Source: Brevundimonas sp. M20 (GTDB taxonomy: Bacteria > Pseudomonadota > Alphaproteobacteria > Caulobacterales > Caulobacteraceae). Taken from it: 64,000 nt of DNA. Under the pieces are notes generated by a model, which worked only from the letters and a program-made list of their open reading frames with translations, did not search any database and was not told the DNA's origin. The position numbers were made by a program, and so were the translations under genes. Numbering within the stretch: the first letter of the stretch is position 1; every line of letters starts with the position of its first letter. The stretch covers positions 186,001 to 250,000 of the forward strand of contig NZ_CP041243.1 in the NCBI RefSeq assembly GCF_006547065.1, given 5' to 3'. Of the stretch, positions 31,033 through 40,384 are shown in pieces.

Positions 31033-31167
31033 GGCGGTCTCCTGCGGAGCGCTGCGTCACTCGGGGGTGGTGACGGAAGGCCGTATGAGCCGCGCCTGTT
31101 TCAGGCCCGTGAGACTTCGACGGCGAAATCGAGACGCCGCATTAAATCGCCGAAACCTGACCGCCGA

Positions 31168-33927
31168 TCAGCCGCTGTTGCGCAGCCCGGCGGCCACCCC
31201 GTTGAGCGCCAGAAGGATGCATTCGCGGACCCGGGGATCATCGTCTCCGGCGCGGCGGCGGCGGATCAGTTCGATCTGCACGTGGTTCAGCGGCTCGACA
31301 TAGGGCATGCGCAGCCGGATCAGCCTGTCCAGTTCGGGTTGGCCGCCCAGCAGGGCCTCCTGACCGGTAATGGCCAGAACCGCAGCCTCCGTTCGGTCCC
31401 ACTCGGCCCGAATGGCCGAAAACACCCGATCCGCCAGCGCGGCGTCCGGAACGAGACCGGCGTAGCGTTTGGCGATGGTCATATCCGCCTTGGCCATGAC
31501 CATCTCCATGTTCTGGATCAGGGTCCGGAAGAAGGGCCAGTCGCGGTGCATGGCCTGAAGCTCATCGACCGATACGCCCTCGACGGCTGAGCCGAAGCCG
31601 AACCAGCCCGGCAGCATGACCCGGCTCTGGCTCCAGCTGAACACCCATGGAATGGCCCGTAAATCCTCGATGGCGGTGGACGCGGTGCGTGAAGCAGGCC
31701 GCGACCCGATCTTCAGATCGGCGATCTCCGCGATGGGGGTGGCGGCGCGGAAATAGTCGACGAAGCCGTCGGTCTCATAGACCAGCGCCCTATAGGCGCT
31801 CATCGAGGCCTGCGAGAGCTTCGACAGGGTCGCGCCATGCTTTGCGGTCAGCTCTGCGTCGGGTGGCGGAGCCAGTGACGCCAGCAGGACTCCGCAGGTC
31901 AGGGCGTCCAGATTGCGACGGGCCACCTCGGGCTCACCGTATTTGTTGGCGATAACCTCGCCTTGCTCCGTCACGCGGATACGTCCGGCGACGGTGCCCT
32001 GCGGCTGACCCAGCACGGCGGCGAAGCTGGAGCCGCCGCCACGGCCCACCGCGCCGCCCCGACCATGGAACAGCTGCAGACGCAGGCCGGCCCTGTCGGT
32101 CACCTCAAGCAGGGCGCGCGACGCCTCGTGCAGCTCCCACGTCGAGGTCAGATAAGACCCATCCTTGTTGGAGTCCGAATAGCCGATCATCACCTCCTGC
32201 ACCCCGCGCGCCTTCGCGACGGCGAGGGCGGACGGTTCCTTCAACAGGCGTTCCAGCGTCGGCTGCGAGGCCCGCAGGTCGCCGATGGTCTCGAACAGGG
32301 GCGCGGCCTGAACAGGGCAGGACGACGGGTCCTCCGGCCGGAACAGTCCGACCTCCTTCAGCAGCAGATAGACCTCCAGAAGGTCAGAGGCGGCGTCGGT
32401 CTTGGAGACGATGTGCGTCCGGATGGCTTGCGGACCGAACAGGCGCAGGGCCTCGGCCGCCGCCTGCAGGATGCGCCGTTCCTTCAGAGTCTCTTCGGCA
32501 TAGGTCTCATAGGGATTAAACAGCAGACGCCCGGAAGCCAGCTCGGAAGCCAGAACCGCCAGCCGGGCTTCCTCGCTCAGCGCCGAGTAGTCGTCCGTGA
32601 CACCGGCCACCTTCAGCAGGTCCGCCACAACCCGCTCGTGCACGTCAGAGTTCTGGCGCAGGTCCAGCGTCGCCATGTGGAAGCCGAACACATCGGCGGC
32701 GGTGATCAGGCGGGCCAGCCGGTCATCCGCGAAGACCGCGCCGTGGTTGGCGACCAGACTGTCCTGCAAGACGGCCAGATCGGCCCGGAAGGCCGACGGG
32801 CCCTCATAGGGCTCGGCCGCGAAGGCGGCGGCGCGAGGGGCGGGCTGGCCGGTGAGGATCGGGTGTGTCGCCGCCAGCCGGGCGTAGATCTGGCTCAGGA
32901 CCTTCCGGTAGGGCTCGTCCGCCCGATGCTCGGAGTGATCGCCCGAAATACCGGCCAGCGCGGCAAGCTCGGGCGAGATCACGCTCATCGAGCCTGAGAG
33001 GCTCAGTTCGGCGCCCAGCGCATTCACCTCGTCCAGATAAAAGCGCAGGACGGCCCGGGCTTGGGTCCGGAAGGCGGCGGTCAGAACCTCCCCGGTGACG
33101 TTGGGGTTGCCGTCGCGGTCACCGCCGACCCAGGTGCCGATGCGGATGAAAGGCGCCAGATCTGGCGCATCCAGCCGCTTGCGCCAATCCGCGAGCTGGG
33201 CCGGGGCGACGTGCAGGAAGATGCGTTCGAGGAAGGAGACGACGGTGTCGATCTCGTCCTGCACCACCAGTCCGGCCTGTCGGACCAGCCGGGTGGCCCA
33301 CAGTATCGTGGTCTGTCGGCGCAGACCTGCATCCCGGGTCTCGACATCGCAAGCGGGGCCGTTCTGGTCGCAGGCGTCCAGCAGGTCCGAGACGGCGGCG
33401 ATACGGTCGATCACGCTCTTGCGGCGGACTTCGGAGGGGTGGGCGGTCAGGACCGGGGAGATCAGGGCGGTCTTCAGCAGGTCACGCGCGTCGTTCGTGG
33501 ACTGTCCGGCGGCCCTAAGCCGTTCCAGCGCGCCTTCCGGCGTATCCGGCCGGGCGCCCGAGACGGTCTGTTCCCGCGCGCGCCGCTTGCCCGCCCGGTC
33601 CTCGGCGACATTGGCCAGAAGGGAGAAGACGGCGAAGCCGTGCGCCAGCCCAACCGCCTGATCCAGCGAAAGCTCACCCAGCAGGGTCTCAAGCAGGCGG
33701 GCGTCCTTCTCGCCGGCGTTCCGGTGCCAAGCGACCGAGGCCTGCCTCACGGCCTCGATCCGGTCGTAGAGTTCGCGCCCGCCCTCGGCGAGGATCACCT
33801 CGCCGAGAAGCCCGCCCAGCAGTCGGACTTCTTCGCGCAGCCGGTCGTCGGCGGCCTGGATCATGGTGGTGTCTCGCAGCGAGGAGGCCGGGAGCGTCAC
33901 CGTATCAGGGGTTTCGGAATGGGCCAT
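31168..33927 (-). CDS. ppc: Phosphoenolpyruvate carboxylase
   Basis: Ppc makes oxaloacetate from PEP and bicarbonate, feeding the TCA cycle. The 919-residue product contains VLTAHPSEV with the catalytic His, the FHGRGGAVGRGGG PEP-binding loop and GYSDSNKDGSYL, and ends with the usual C-terminal N-S-G (allosteric/catalytic tail). The start is uncertain: ATG at 33927 is chosen; a TTG at 33939 and an internal ATG at 33864 are alternatives, none with a good Shine-Dalgarno. Confidence 0.96.
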   Translation of the reverse strand: MAHSETPDTVTLPASSLRDTTMIQAADDRLREEVRLLGGLLGEVILAEGGRELYDRIEAVRQASVAWHRNAGEKDARLLETLLGELSLDQAVGLAHGFAVFSLLANVAEDRAGKRRAREQTVSGARPDTPEGALERLRAAGQSTNDARDLLKTALISPVLTAHPSEVRRKSVIDRIAAVSDLLDACDQNGPACDVETRDAGLRRQTTILWATRLVRQAGLVVQDEIDTVVSFLERIFLHVAPAQLADWRKRLDAPDLAPFIRIGTWVGGDRDGNPNVTGEVLTAAFRTQARAVLRFYLDEVNALGAELSLSGSMSVISPELAALAGISGDHSEHRADEPYRKVLSQIYARLAATHPILTGQPAPRAAAFAAEPYEGPSAFRADLAVLQDSLVANHGAVFADDRLARLITAADVFGFHMATLDLRQNSDVHERVVADLLKVAGVTDDYSALSEEARLAVLASELASGRLLFNPYETYAEETLKERRILQAAAEALRLFGPQAIRTHIVSKTDAASDLLEVYLLLKEVGLFRPEDPSSCPVQAAPLFETIGDLRASQPTLERLLKEPSALAVAKARGVQEVMIGYSDSNKDGSYLTSTWELHEASRALLEVTDRAGLRLQLFHGRGGAVGRGGGSSFAAVLGQPQGTVAGRIRVTEQGEVIANKYGEPEVARRNLDALTCGVLLASLAPPPDAELTAKHGATLSKLSQASMSAYRALVYETDGFVDYFRAATPIAEIADLKIGSRPASRTASTAIEDLRAIPWVFSWSQSRVMLPGWFGFGSAVEGVSVDELQAMHRDWPFFRTLIQNMEMVMAKADMTIAKRYAGLVPDAALADRVFSAIRAEWDRTEAAVLAITGQEALLGGQPELDRLIRLRMPYVEPLNHVQIELIRRRRAGDDDPRVRECILLALNGVAAGLRNSG

Positions 33928-34026
33928 GCCTGACGCCAACGCCGAAACCGAAAGTGCGTTCGGCCCGCCGTTTGCAGGTCTGTCGGCGAGATCAAACGCC
34001 GGCGACGCGCGCGCAGGAGAAAAGCC

Positions 34027-34404
34027 ATGTCAATTTCGTCAGTTGCGGGTTTTCTCGGTAATCTAGCCGGACTGTCGGGGTCGAATTCGACCCGGCAGAA
34101 TTCGCCGCGCGCGGTCAGTTCGACCACGTCGGACCTGGATCAAATCCGCGAAAAGGGGCTCAGCGAATGGGCCCGCGAGCAGAAGATGGAGGCCCTGAAG
34201 GCCAAGATCCGCGATCAAGTCCTGTCCGAGAACGGGATGTCGGAGAACGGCATCGCCGCCATGTCGGTCGAGCAGCGGAACTCCGTCGAGGACCAGATCG
34301 CCCAGCTGATCCAGCAGAAGCTGGAAGAGACCATGAAGCGCTCGATGGAAGACGCCGCCCGCTCGGGCAAGAGCGAGGCGGTCCTGCTCGACATTTCGGT
34401 CTGA
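34027..34404 (+). CDS. Unknown small protein with coiled-coil segment
   Basis: I do not recognise this 125-residue protein. The N-terminal 35 residues are Ser-rich and probably disordered. Residues 38-110 are charged and helical (LSEWAREQKMEALKAKIRDQ, then VEDQIAQLIQQKLEETMKRS), a likely coiled coil. There is no signal peptide or membrane segment. AGGAG eight bases before the ATG and codon use like its neighbours support a real gene. It diverges from ppc by 99 bp. Confidence 0.7.
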   Translation: MSISSVAGFLGNLAGLSGSNSTRQNSPRAVSSTTSDLDQIREKGLSEWAREQKMEALKAKIRDQVLSENGMSENGIAAMSVEQRNSVEDQIAQLIQQKLEETMKRSMEDAARSGKSEAVLLDISV

Positions 34405-34414
34405 TCTGGCCGGT

Positions 34415-34966
34415 CTACTGGATGGGCGGCTTTCCCTGACGGGCCCGCTGGTTGTTGATCCTGTTGACCGCCATCTGCGAAACGCCGCGGCAGCCTTCGG
34501 GAGGCAGGCTGTCCGGTGTATTGTTGATCGGCGTTCCGTCCGCCTGCACGACCTGGATGCTGCATTCATCCATCCAGGTCCGGATGATCGCTTGGTACCG
34601 CTGACCGGCGACGGGCAGGAAGCCGACCTGCCGGGCGCAGCCGCCAACCTCTTCCTCGAAGGGCGAAATCTGCCGCACGGAGTAGGTGTCGGTGATGACC
34701 CAGATCGGCTGTCCGGCCTGAACGCGGATCTGGAGGCGCGGATCATTCTCGACGATGTGAGCCGCGCCGCCGCTGAATTCAGTTTCCTCGCAATCCGGAT
34801 TCTCGAAAATCGAGATTCCGGTCATGTTGATGAAGAGCGTCCGGCTGTTCGGTGTCCGGTCGAAGGTGAGGACGGCGGACGGCGTCGTCTCCGGAATCAT
34901 CGGGTAGCTCTTGCCGCAGGCGGCCAGACCCATGGTGATTGCAAGGATGGCGGTCACACGCAGCAT
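34415..34966 (-). CDS. Lipoprotein of unknown function
   Basis: The start at 34966 follows GGGGGGA and gives the signal MLRVTAILAITMGLAAC with lipobox LAAC (C17); a longer reading to 35047 lacks support. The 183-residue product has further cysteines that could form disulfides in the periplasm and a motif RTLFINMTGISIFENPDCEE. No domain is recognised. It converges with the small coiled-coil gene, leaving ten bases. Confidence 0.75.
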   Translation of the reverse strand: MLRVTAILAITMGLAACGKSYPMIPETTPSAVLTFDRTPNSRTLFINMTGISIFENPDCEETEFSGGAAHIVENDPRLQIRVQAGQPIWVITDTYSVRQISPFEEEVGGCARQVGFLPVAGQRYQAIIRTWMDECSIQVVQADGTPINNTPDSLPPEGCRGVSQMAVNRINNQRARQGKPPIQ

Positions 34967-35080
34967 TGATCCCCCCGGAAGCGCTGTGATGTCTTTCGCA
35001 CTTCTGCGGGAACCGGGGCGGCGAAACAAGGGACCCTGAGTCGACAAACGCTCGACTTTCCGCCATAAGCCGCCGCTTCC

Positions 35081-35249
35081 GACGCAAGTGAACCTGCGTC
35101 TCCTCCCACACGACCCCGGTTTCGACCGGACGAGGTGGGCGAGAACCCTCTGCCGACGTGATCGTCGCCAGAGGTTGTCTTCGTATGGAGCCGCCCCACC
35201 TGCGCCGGGTTTGTGGCCGATTTTCCGGATTCAGGTCGTCGTGACCTGA
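35081..35249 (+). other. Hairpin-rich region upstream of ffh (candidate structured leader)
   Basis: The 308-bp gap 34967-35274 contains four successive hairpins: GACGCA/TGCGTC (35081-35086, 35095-35100); CCCAC/GTGGG enclosing CCGGT-TTCG-ACCGG (35105-35139); CCTCTG-C-CGACG / CGTCG-C-CAGAGG with a TGAT loop (35147-35174); and a perfect TCAGGTC/GACCTGA (35231-35249). The last ends 25 bases before ffh. No T-run follows any of them, so they are not simple terminators. It does not contain the SRP RNA core GGAAGGAAGCAGCC. Confidence 0.4.
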
Positions 35250-35274
35250 AGCGAAAATGGGCGTGAGGTAGTTG

Positions 35275-36792
35275 ATGTTCGAGGCTCTGAACGAGCGGCT
35301 TTCAGGCGTATTCGACCGGATCACCGGTCGCGGCGCCCTGTCCGAAAAGGACGTGCAGGAGGCGATGCGCGAAGTGCGCGTGGCCCTGCTCGAGGCCGAC
35401 GTCGCCCTGCCCGTCGTCAAGGACTTCATCGCCTTCGCCACCGAGCGCGCGACGGGCGAAGAGGTCATTCGTTCGGTCAAGCCGGCCGATCAGGTCATCA
35501 AGATCGTCTATGACGGTCTGGTCGAAATGCTGGGCGGCGAAGAGCCGGTTCCGCTGAACCTGAACGCCACCCCGCCCGCCGTCTTCCTGATGGCCGGCCT
35601 GCAGGGCTCCGGCAAGACGACGACGTCCGCCAAGCTGGCGCTGCGTCTGACCAAGTTCGACCGCAAGAAGGTCATGATGGCCTCGCTGGACACGCGTCGT
35701 CCGGCGGCCATGGAGCAGCTCGAAACCCTCGGCAGGCAGATCGAGGTCGCGACGCTTCCGATCGTGAAGGGCGAGAGCGCCGTTCAGATCACCAGGCGGG
35801 CGATGACGTCCGCCAAGCTGCAGGGCTTCGACGTCCTGATCCTCGACACCGCCGGCCGCATCACGCTGGACGAGGCCCTGATGGCCGAGGTGGCGGAAGT
35901 CGCCTCTATCGCCAGGCCGGTCGAGACCCTGCTGGTCGCCGACAGCCTGACCGGTCAGGACGCGGTTCGCACCGCCAAGGCCTTCCACGAGCGCCTGCCG
36001 CTGACGGGTCTGATCCTGACCCGCGCCGACGGCGACGGCCGCGGCGGCGCCATGCTGTCGATGCGCGCCGTCACCGGCCTGCCGATCAAGTATCTGGGCG
36101 CCGGCGAAAAGGTCGACCAGCTGGACGCCTTCGACGCCCGTCGCGTCGCCGGTCGCATTCTGGGTCAGGGCGACATTGTCGCCCTGGTCGAGAAGGCGAG
36201 CCAGGAGCTTGACGCGTCCAAGGCCGAGGCCATGGCCCGCAAGCTGGCCAAGGGACAGTTCGACCTGAACGATCTCGCCGCCCAGCTCCAGCAGATGAAG
36301 AAGATGGGCGGTCTTCAGGGCATCATGGGCATGCTGCCCGGTGTCGCGAAGATGAAAGCACAGATGGCCGACGCCAACATCGACGACCGCATGATCGCCC
36401 GCCAGGAAGCGATCATCTCCTCGATGACCAAGGCCGAGCGCAAGAAGCCGGACCTGCTGAACGCCAGCCGCAAGAAGCGCGTGGCCGCCGGCGCCGGTGT
36501 CGAGGTTCAGGACATCAACCGCTTGCTCAAGCAGCACCGGCAGATGGCCGACATGGTCAAGTCGCTGTCGCGCGGCGGACCGAAGAAGATGCAGCAGATG
36601 GCCGCCATGCTCGGCGGCCTCGGCGGTGGCGGCGGGCCGGACATGGCCCGCCTCAAGGCGATGGGCGGGGGCAAGATGCCCGAGCCGAGCGCCGACGAAT
36701 TGAAAGCCCTTCAGGACCGCATGGCGGGCCTGGGTGGCGGACAACTTCCGGGGGGCCTTCCGGGCCTGCCGGGCTTCCCTCCCAAGAAATAG
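35275..36792 (+). CDS. ffh: Signal recognition particle protein Ffh
   Basis: Ffh binds 4.5S RNA and signal sequences for co-translational membrane targeting. The 505 residues have the N domain, the G domain (GLQGSGKTTTSAKLA, DTAGR, TRADGDGRGGA) and a methionine-rich M domain (about 310-460) followed by a Gly/Pro/Met tail. The ATG at 35275 has GAGG six bases upstream; TTG at 35272 is an alternative. It is 24 bp from rpsP, which shares the transcript. Confidence 0.97.
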   Translation: MFEALNERLSGVFDRITGRGALSEKDVQEAMREVRVALLEADVALPVVKDFIAFATERATGEEVIRSVKPADQVIKIVYDGLVEMLGGEEPVPLNLNATPPAVFLMAGLQGSGKTTTSAKLALRLTKFDRKKVMMASLDTRRPAAMEQLETLGRQIEVATLPIVKGESAVQITRRAMTSAKLQGFDVLILDTAGRITLDEALMAEVAEVASIARPVETLLVADSLTGQDAVRTAKAFHERLPLTGLILTRADGDGRGGAMLSMRAVTGLPIKYLGAGEKVDQLDAFDARRVAGRILGQGDIVALVEKASQELDASKAEAMARKLAKGQFDLNDLAAQLQQMKKMGGLQGIMGMLPGVAKMKAQMADANIDDRMIARQEAIISSMTKAERKKPDLLNASRKKRVAAGAGVEVQDINRLLKQHRQMADMVKSLSRGGPKKMQQMAAMLGGLGGGGGPDMARLKAMGGGKMPEPSADELKALQDRMAGLGGGQLPGGLPGLPGFPPKK

Positions 36793-36816
36793 AACGATCC
36801 CTGAAAGAGACCTGAA

Positions 36817-37371
36817 ATGCTGAAGATCCGTCTGGCCCGTGGTGGCGCCAAGAAGCGCCCGTACTACTACATCGTCGTTGCTGACTCGCACGCTCCGCGC
36901 GACGGCAAGTTCATCGAGCGCGTTGGCTCGTACAACCCGATGCTGCCGCGCGACGGCGAGCAGAAGCGCGTTGTGCTGAAGGCCGACCGTATCGCTGAAT
37001 GGCTGTCGAAGGGCGCGCAGCCGACCGACCGTGTCGCTCGCTTCCTGTCGCAGGACGAAGCGCTGGCCGGCAAGGTGAAGTGGACCCAGTCCAACAACCC
37101 GAACAAGGCCCAGCCGGGCAAGAAGGCGCAAGAGCGCGCCGCCGAACGCGCCCAGCGCGAAGCTGACCGCGCCGAAGCCGAAGCCGCGGCCAAGGTGGAA
37201 GCCGCTGAAGCCGCCCAGCGCGCCAAGGAAGAAGCCGCTGCCGCCGCTGCTGCTGCGGCCGCCGCTCCGGCCGTTGAAGAAGCTCCGGCTGAAGCCGCTG
37301 CTGAAGAAGCCCCGGCTGCTGAAGTCGCCGCCGAGGAAGCCCCGGCCGCCGAGTCGACCGAAGAAGCCTGA
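36817..37371 (+). CDS. rpsP: 30S ribosomal protein bS16 with long Ala/Glu tail
   Basis: Residues 1-85 are a standard bS16 ([20 protein letters not shown] start). Residues about 95-184 are a low-complexity extension of Ala, Glu, Lys, Arg and Pro, including a run of ten or more alanines. E. coli bS16 is 82 residues; alphaproteobacterial forms are often longer, but this tail doubles the protein. The first part of the tail ([20 protein letters not shown]) should be a single charged helix. It follows ffh and ends before a strong terminator. Confidence 0.96.
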   Translation: MLKIRLARGGAKKRPYYYIVVADSHAPRDGKFIERVGSYNPMLPRDGEQKRVVLKADRIAEWLSKGAQPTDRVARFLSQDEALAGKVKWTQSNNPNKAQPGKKAQERAAERAQREADRAEAEAAAKVEAAEAAQRAKEEAAAAAAAAAAAPAVEEAPAEAAAEEAPAAEVAAEEAPAAESTEEA

Positions 37372-37402
37372 TTTCTTCCGGTTCGCCGGATTTGATCTGA
37401 GG

Positions 37403-37440
37403 AAGGGCGGCGTCCGACGGGCGCCGCCCTTCTTCTTTTT
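37403..37440 (+). terminator. Rho-independent terminator after rpsP
   Basis: AAGGGCGGCG (37403-37412) pairs perfectly with CGCCGCCCTT (37422-37431) and is followed by CTTCTTTTT. It separates ffh-rpsP from rimM. Confidence 0.9.
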
Positions 37441-37508
37441 AGAAGGCGCCCGCCGCGCTTCGCGCTAGTTGAGGCCGGGAAGTCGGGAACGGCGGCAGCG
37501 AGGTGACA

Positions 37509-38033
37509 ATGACGCAGGACAAGCTCATTCAGGTTGGACAGATCGCCGGCGGCTTCGGCGTGCGCGGCGAGGTGCGGGTGACCGCCTGGACCGCCGACCC
37601 GATGGCCCTGCTGGCCTATCGCGACCTGCTGCGGGCGGACGGGTCGGTGGGGCTGACCCTGACCTCGGCGCGGCCGGACAAGAACGGCGTGGTCGGGCGG
37701 GCGAAGGAGATCGCCACCAAGGAGCAGGCCGACGCGATGCGCGGGCTCAAACTGTTCATCCCGCGCGACCGGTTGCCGGAGCCGGACGAGGACGAGTTCT
37801 ATCTGACCGATCTGGTCGGGGTCGAAGGGCGGGAGCCGGACGGGACCGTGCTGGGCACGGTGAAGTCGGTCCAGAATTTCGGCGCCTCCGACATGCTGGA
37901 GATCGCTCCGGCCGCCGGTGGCCCGACCTGGTATCTGCCGTTCACCAGGGACGCCGTGCCCGAGCTGCATCTGGCCGACGGCTGGCTGCTGGTGGTGCGG
38001 CCCAACGAGGTCGGCGAGCGCGAGCCCGACTGA
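37509..38033 (+). CDS. rimM: Ribosome maturation factor RimM
   Basis: RimM helps 30S assembly near uS19. The 174 residues show the N-terminal IQVGQIAGGFGVRGEVRV block and the PRC-barrel part with EFYLTDLVG and WYLPFTRDAVPELHL. The ATG at 37509 has GAGG five bases upstream; an in-frame GTG at 37503 is an alternative. In many proteobacteria rimM is followed by trmD and rplS; here a leftward YegP-like gene follows, so that order is broken. Confidence 0.95.
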   Translation: MTQDKLIQVGQIAGGFGVRGEVRVTAWTADPMALLAYRDLLRADGSVGLTLTSARPDKNGVVGRAKEIATKEQADAMRGLKLFIPRDRLPEPDEDEFYLTDLVGVEGREPDGTVLGTVKSVQNFGASDMLEIAPAAGGPTWYLPFTRDAVPELHLADGWLLVVRPNEVGEREPD

Positions 38034-38041
38034 GCGTCGGC

Positions 38042-38218
38042 CTAGCTGTTGTCCTCGGTCGGGGCGTCAGGCCCGTTCTTCTTGATCGAGTCGATGGCGT
38101 TCTGGGCCGAGGCCTTGGAGCTGTAGCCCTCGGTCGAGAAGAGCGTTTCCGAGTTGTACTTGAAGCGGACCCGGAACTCTCCGGCCTTGTCCTTGTAGAT
38201 CTCGAACTTGTGGGCCAT
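38042..38218 (-). CDS. YegP/DUF1508 family protein
   Basis: This 58-residue protein reads MAHKFEIYKDKAGEFRVRFK at its start and then SxGYSSKASAQNAIDSIKKN, the single-repeat DUF1508 pattern of E. coli YegP (which has two repeats). GGGAG lies about eight bases before the ATG. Function is unknown. It is convergent with rimM with an eight-base gap. Confidence 0.9.
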   Translation of the reverse strand: MAHKFEIYKDKAGEFRVRFKYNSETLFSTEGYSSKASAQNAIDSIKKNGPDAPTEDNS

Positions 38219-38312
38219 GGCGGCTCTCCCTTTGAGATGGGCTCAGGCTGGGCCGGAACAGCGGCGGGCGTCAACCGCCGGTTTGTCGGCAAGCGGACAC
38301 AGGCTCGTGAGG

Positions 38313-39473
38313 TCAGCGCCTCCAGCGCAGGGCCGCGAGGGCCAGGAAGCCGGCCAGCAGGCCCCAGAAGGCCGAGCCGATGCCGAACAGGGCGGCCCCC
38401 GAGGCGGTCGCCGCGAAGGCGATGACGGCGGCCTCCCGATGGTCCGGTTCGGCCATGGCGCCCTGCAGGGCCCCGGTCAGGGGACCGATGAGGGCGAGTC
38501 CGGTCAGCACCGCGAGGGCGGCCGGAGGCATGGCGATGAAAAGTCCCGCCAGAGGGGCGGCGAACAGGGCCACGACCAGATAGAGTCCGCCGTAGATCAC
38601 GCCGACGATCCAGCGACGCCGCGGGTCCGGATGGGCGTCCGGCCCGGTGCAGATGGCCGCGACGATGGCGGCCAGATTGACCCCGTAGGCGCCGAAGGGG
38701 GCGAGGACCAGGGTGGCGAGGCCGGTCGAGAGCAGCAGCGGTCCCGGCGGCGGCTCATAGCCCGCGGCCTTGAGCACCACGAGGCCGGGCAGGTTCTGGG
38801 AGACGAGGGTGACGAGGAACAGCGGCAGGGCGAGGCTGACCGCGACCTTGAGGTCGAAGGCGGGCGCGACCGGCGACAGCTGGCCGAACAGGCCGGTTCC
38901 GGGCGGCAGGGCGACCTGGCCGCGCAGGGCCAGCACGGCGAAGGCGCCGATGAGGACGGCGGGAAGGGCCCAGGTCGGGGCCAGCCGCCGCATCAGCAGG
39001 AAGACCGCGAACAGGCCCGCCGCCAGCGCCAGATCGGTCGGGAAGACGAGAAACAGCTTGAGACAGAAGGGCAGCAGAACGCCCGCCAGCATGGCCGAGG
39101 CGATGCCGCCGGGGATCCGGGCCGCCAGCCGCCCGAGGGCGGGGACGAGGCCGGTGACGACCATCAGGCCGCCGGCGATGACGAAGGCGCCGACGGCGGT
39201 GGGCCAGCCGACGCCGAGAGTCGATGCCGCCAGCAGGGCCGCGCCGGGGGTGGACCAGGCCAGGATGACCGGGACCTTCATCCGCCAGCTGAGCAGCAGG
39301 CCGGGCAGGCCGATGCCGAGGCAGAGCGCCGTCACCATCGACACGATCTGGTCCGGGGAGGCGCCCAGCACATGGCCCGCCTGCACCACCAGCGCGACGG
39401 TGCCGCCGAAGCCGATCACGGTTCCGACGGCGGCCGCCGAGATGGCGGAGACGGGCAGGCGAGGGGCGCTCAT
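38313..39473 (-). CDS. BenE family benzoate/proton symporter-like membrane protein
   Basis: The 386 residues are highly hydrophobic (11-12 helices) and start with the BenE-like SAISAAAVGTVIGFGGTVAL, with WSTPGAALLA further on. BenE is described as a benzoate transporter, but no benzoate-degradation gene is nearby, so the real substrate is open. Fifteen bases separate its start from the fabI stop, so it may be carried on the fab transcript. Confidence 0.88.
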   Translation of the reverse strand: MSAPRLPVSAISAAAVGTVIGFGGTVALVVQAGHVLGASPDQIVSMVTALCLGIGLPGLLLSWRMKVPVILAWSTPGAALLAASTLGVGWPTAVGAFVIAGGLMVVTGLVPALGRLAARIPGGIASAMLAGVLLPFCLKLFLVFPTDLALAAGLFAVFLLMRRLAPTWALPAVLIGAFAVLALRGQVALPPGTGLFGQLSPVAPAFDLKVAVSLALPLFLVTLVSQNLPGLVVLKAAGYEPPPGPLLLSTGLATLVLAPFGAYGVNLAAIVAAICTGPDAHPDPRRRWIVGVIYGGLYLVVALFAAPLAGLFIAMPPAALAVLTGLALIGPLTGALQGAMAEPDHREAAVIAFAATASGAALFGIGSAFWGLLAGFLALAALRWRR

Positions 39474-39488
39474 CCCCGCTGACCGGGC

Positions 39489-40310
39489 TTAGCCCTCGAT
39501 GTCGTCCGGCAGGCCGACGGCGTGGAAACCGGCGTCGACGTGGACGACTTCACCGGTGGTGGAGCGGCCGAGGTCCGAGCAGAGCCACAGGGCGGCGCCG
39601 GCGACGCCTTCCATCGAGGTCTCTTCCTTGATCAGGGAGAACTGGGCCGACTTCGAGTGCAGGCCGCGGCCGCCCGAGATGCCGGCCAGCGACAGGGTGC
39701 GCATGGCGCCGGCCGAGATGGCGTTGACGCGGATGTTCTTCGGACCGAGGTCGCGGGCGATGTAGCGGGTCGCGGCTTCCAGAGCGGCCTTGGCGACGCC
39801 CATGGTGTTGTAGTTCGGGATGACCCGTTCCGACCCGAGGTAGGTCAGGGTGATCATGGAGCCGCCGTTCGGCATCAGGCGGGCCGAGCGCCTGGCGACG
39901 TCGACGAAACTGAAGGCCGAGATGTTCATGGCCAGCAGGAAGCTGTCGCGGGTGGTGTTGTCGACGAAGGAGCCCTTCAGCTCGTCCTTGTTGGCGAAGG
40001 CCACCGAATGCACGACGAAGTCGATCGTGCCGAACTCTTTTTCCAGTTCCTCGAACGCCTTGTCCATCGAGGCGTCGTCGGTGACGTCGGCCTGGATCAG
40101 CAGCTTGGCGCCGACGCTTTCGGCCAGCGGACGCACGCGACGCTCCAGGCTCTCGCCGAGGTAGGTGAAGGCCAGTTCGGCGCCTTGGGCGGCCAGCTGG
40201 GAGGCGATGCCCCAGGCGATGGAGCTGGAGTTCGCCACCCCCATGATCAGGCCCTTCTTGCCCTTCATGAGGTCGCCGGTGGGCATGTCCCAGGTGGATT
40301 CAGCGGCCAT
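39489..40310 (-). CDS. fabI: Enoyl-ACP reductase FabI
   Basis: FabI performs the last reduction of each fatty-acid elongation cycle with NADH. The 273-residue SDR protein has the FabI-type GVANSSSIAWGIA cofactor motif (24-36) and catalytic Y157, Y167-x6-K174 (YLGSERVIPNYNTMGVAK). It is third in the fabA-fabB-fabI leftward set, with a 74-bp gap to fabB that holds a dispersed repeat. Confidence 0.96.
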   Translation of the reverse strand: MAAESTWDMPTGDLMKGKKGLIMGVANSSSIAWGIASQLAAQGAELAFTYLGESLERRVRPLAESVGAKLLIQADVTDDASMDKAFEELEKEFGTIDFVVHSVAFANKDELKGSFVDNTTRDSFLLAMNISAFSFVDVARRSARLMPNGGSMITLTYLGSERVIPNYNTMGVAKAALEAATRYIARDLGPKNIRVNAISAGAMRTLSLAGISGGRGLHSKSAQFSLIKEETSMEGVAGAALWLCSDLGRSTTGEVVHVDAGFHAVGLPDDIEG

Positions 40311-40330
40311 CTTGGCTCTCCTAAAGTGGC

Positions 40331-40364
40331 CTATCGCTCGCGACGCGGTCGCTCGCTGCTTGAG
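40331..40364 (+). repeat. Dispersed 34-bp intergenic repeat, copy 2
   Basis: This copy matches the complement of 25-58 at 32 of 34 bases by eye. It lies between the fabB stop and the fabI start, 20 bases after fabB, and so is within the fab transcript if that is polycistronic. Confidence 0.65.
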
Positions 40365-40384
40365 GCCGGTCGTGGTGGTGTCGT

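Noticed and set aside
35050..35250. SRP (4.5S) RNA or 6S RNA upstream of ffh
   Set aside because: The invariant SRP core GGAAGGAAGCAGCC is missing and the hairpins are sequential rather than one long rod as in 6S RNA.
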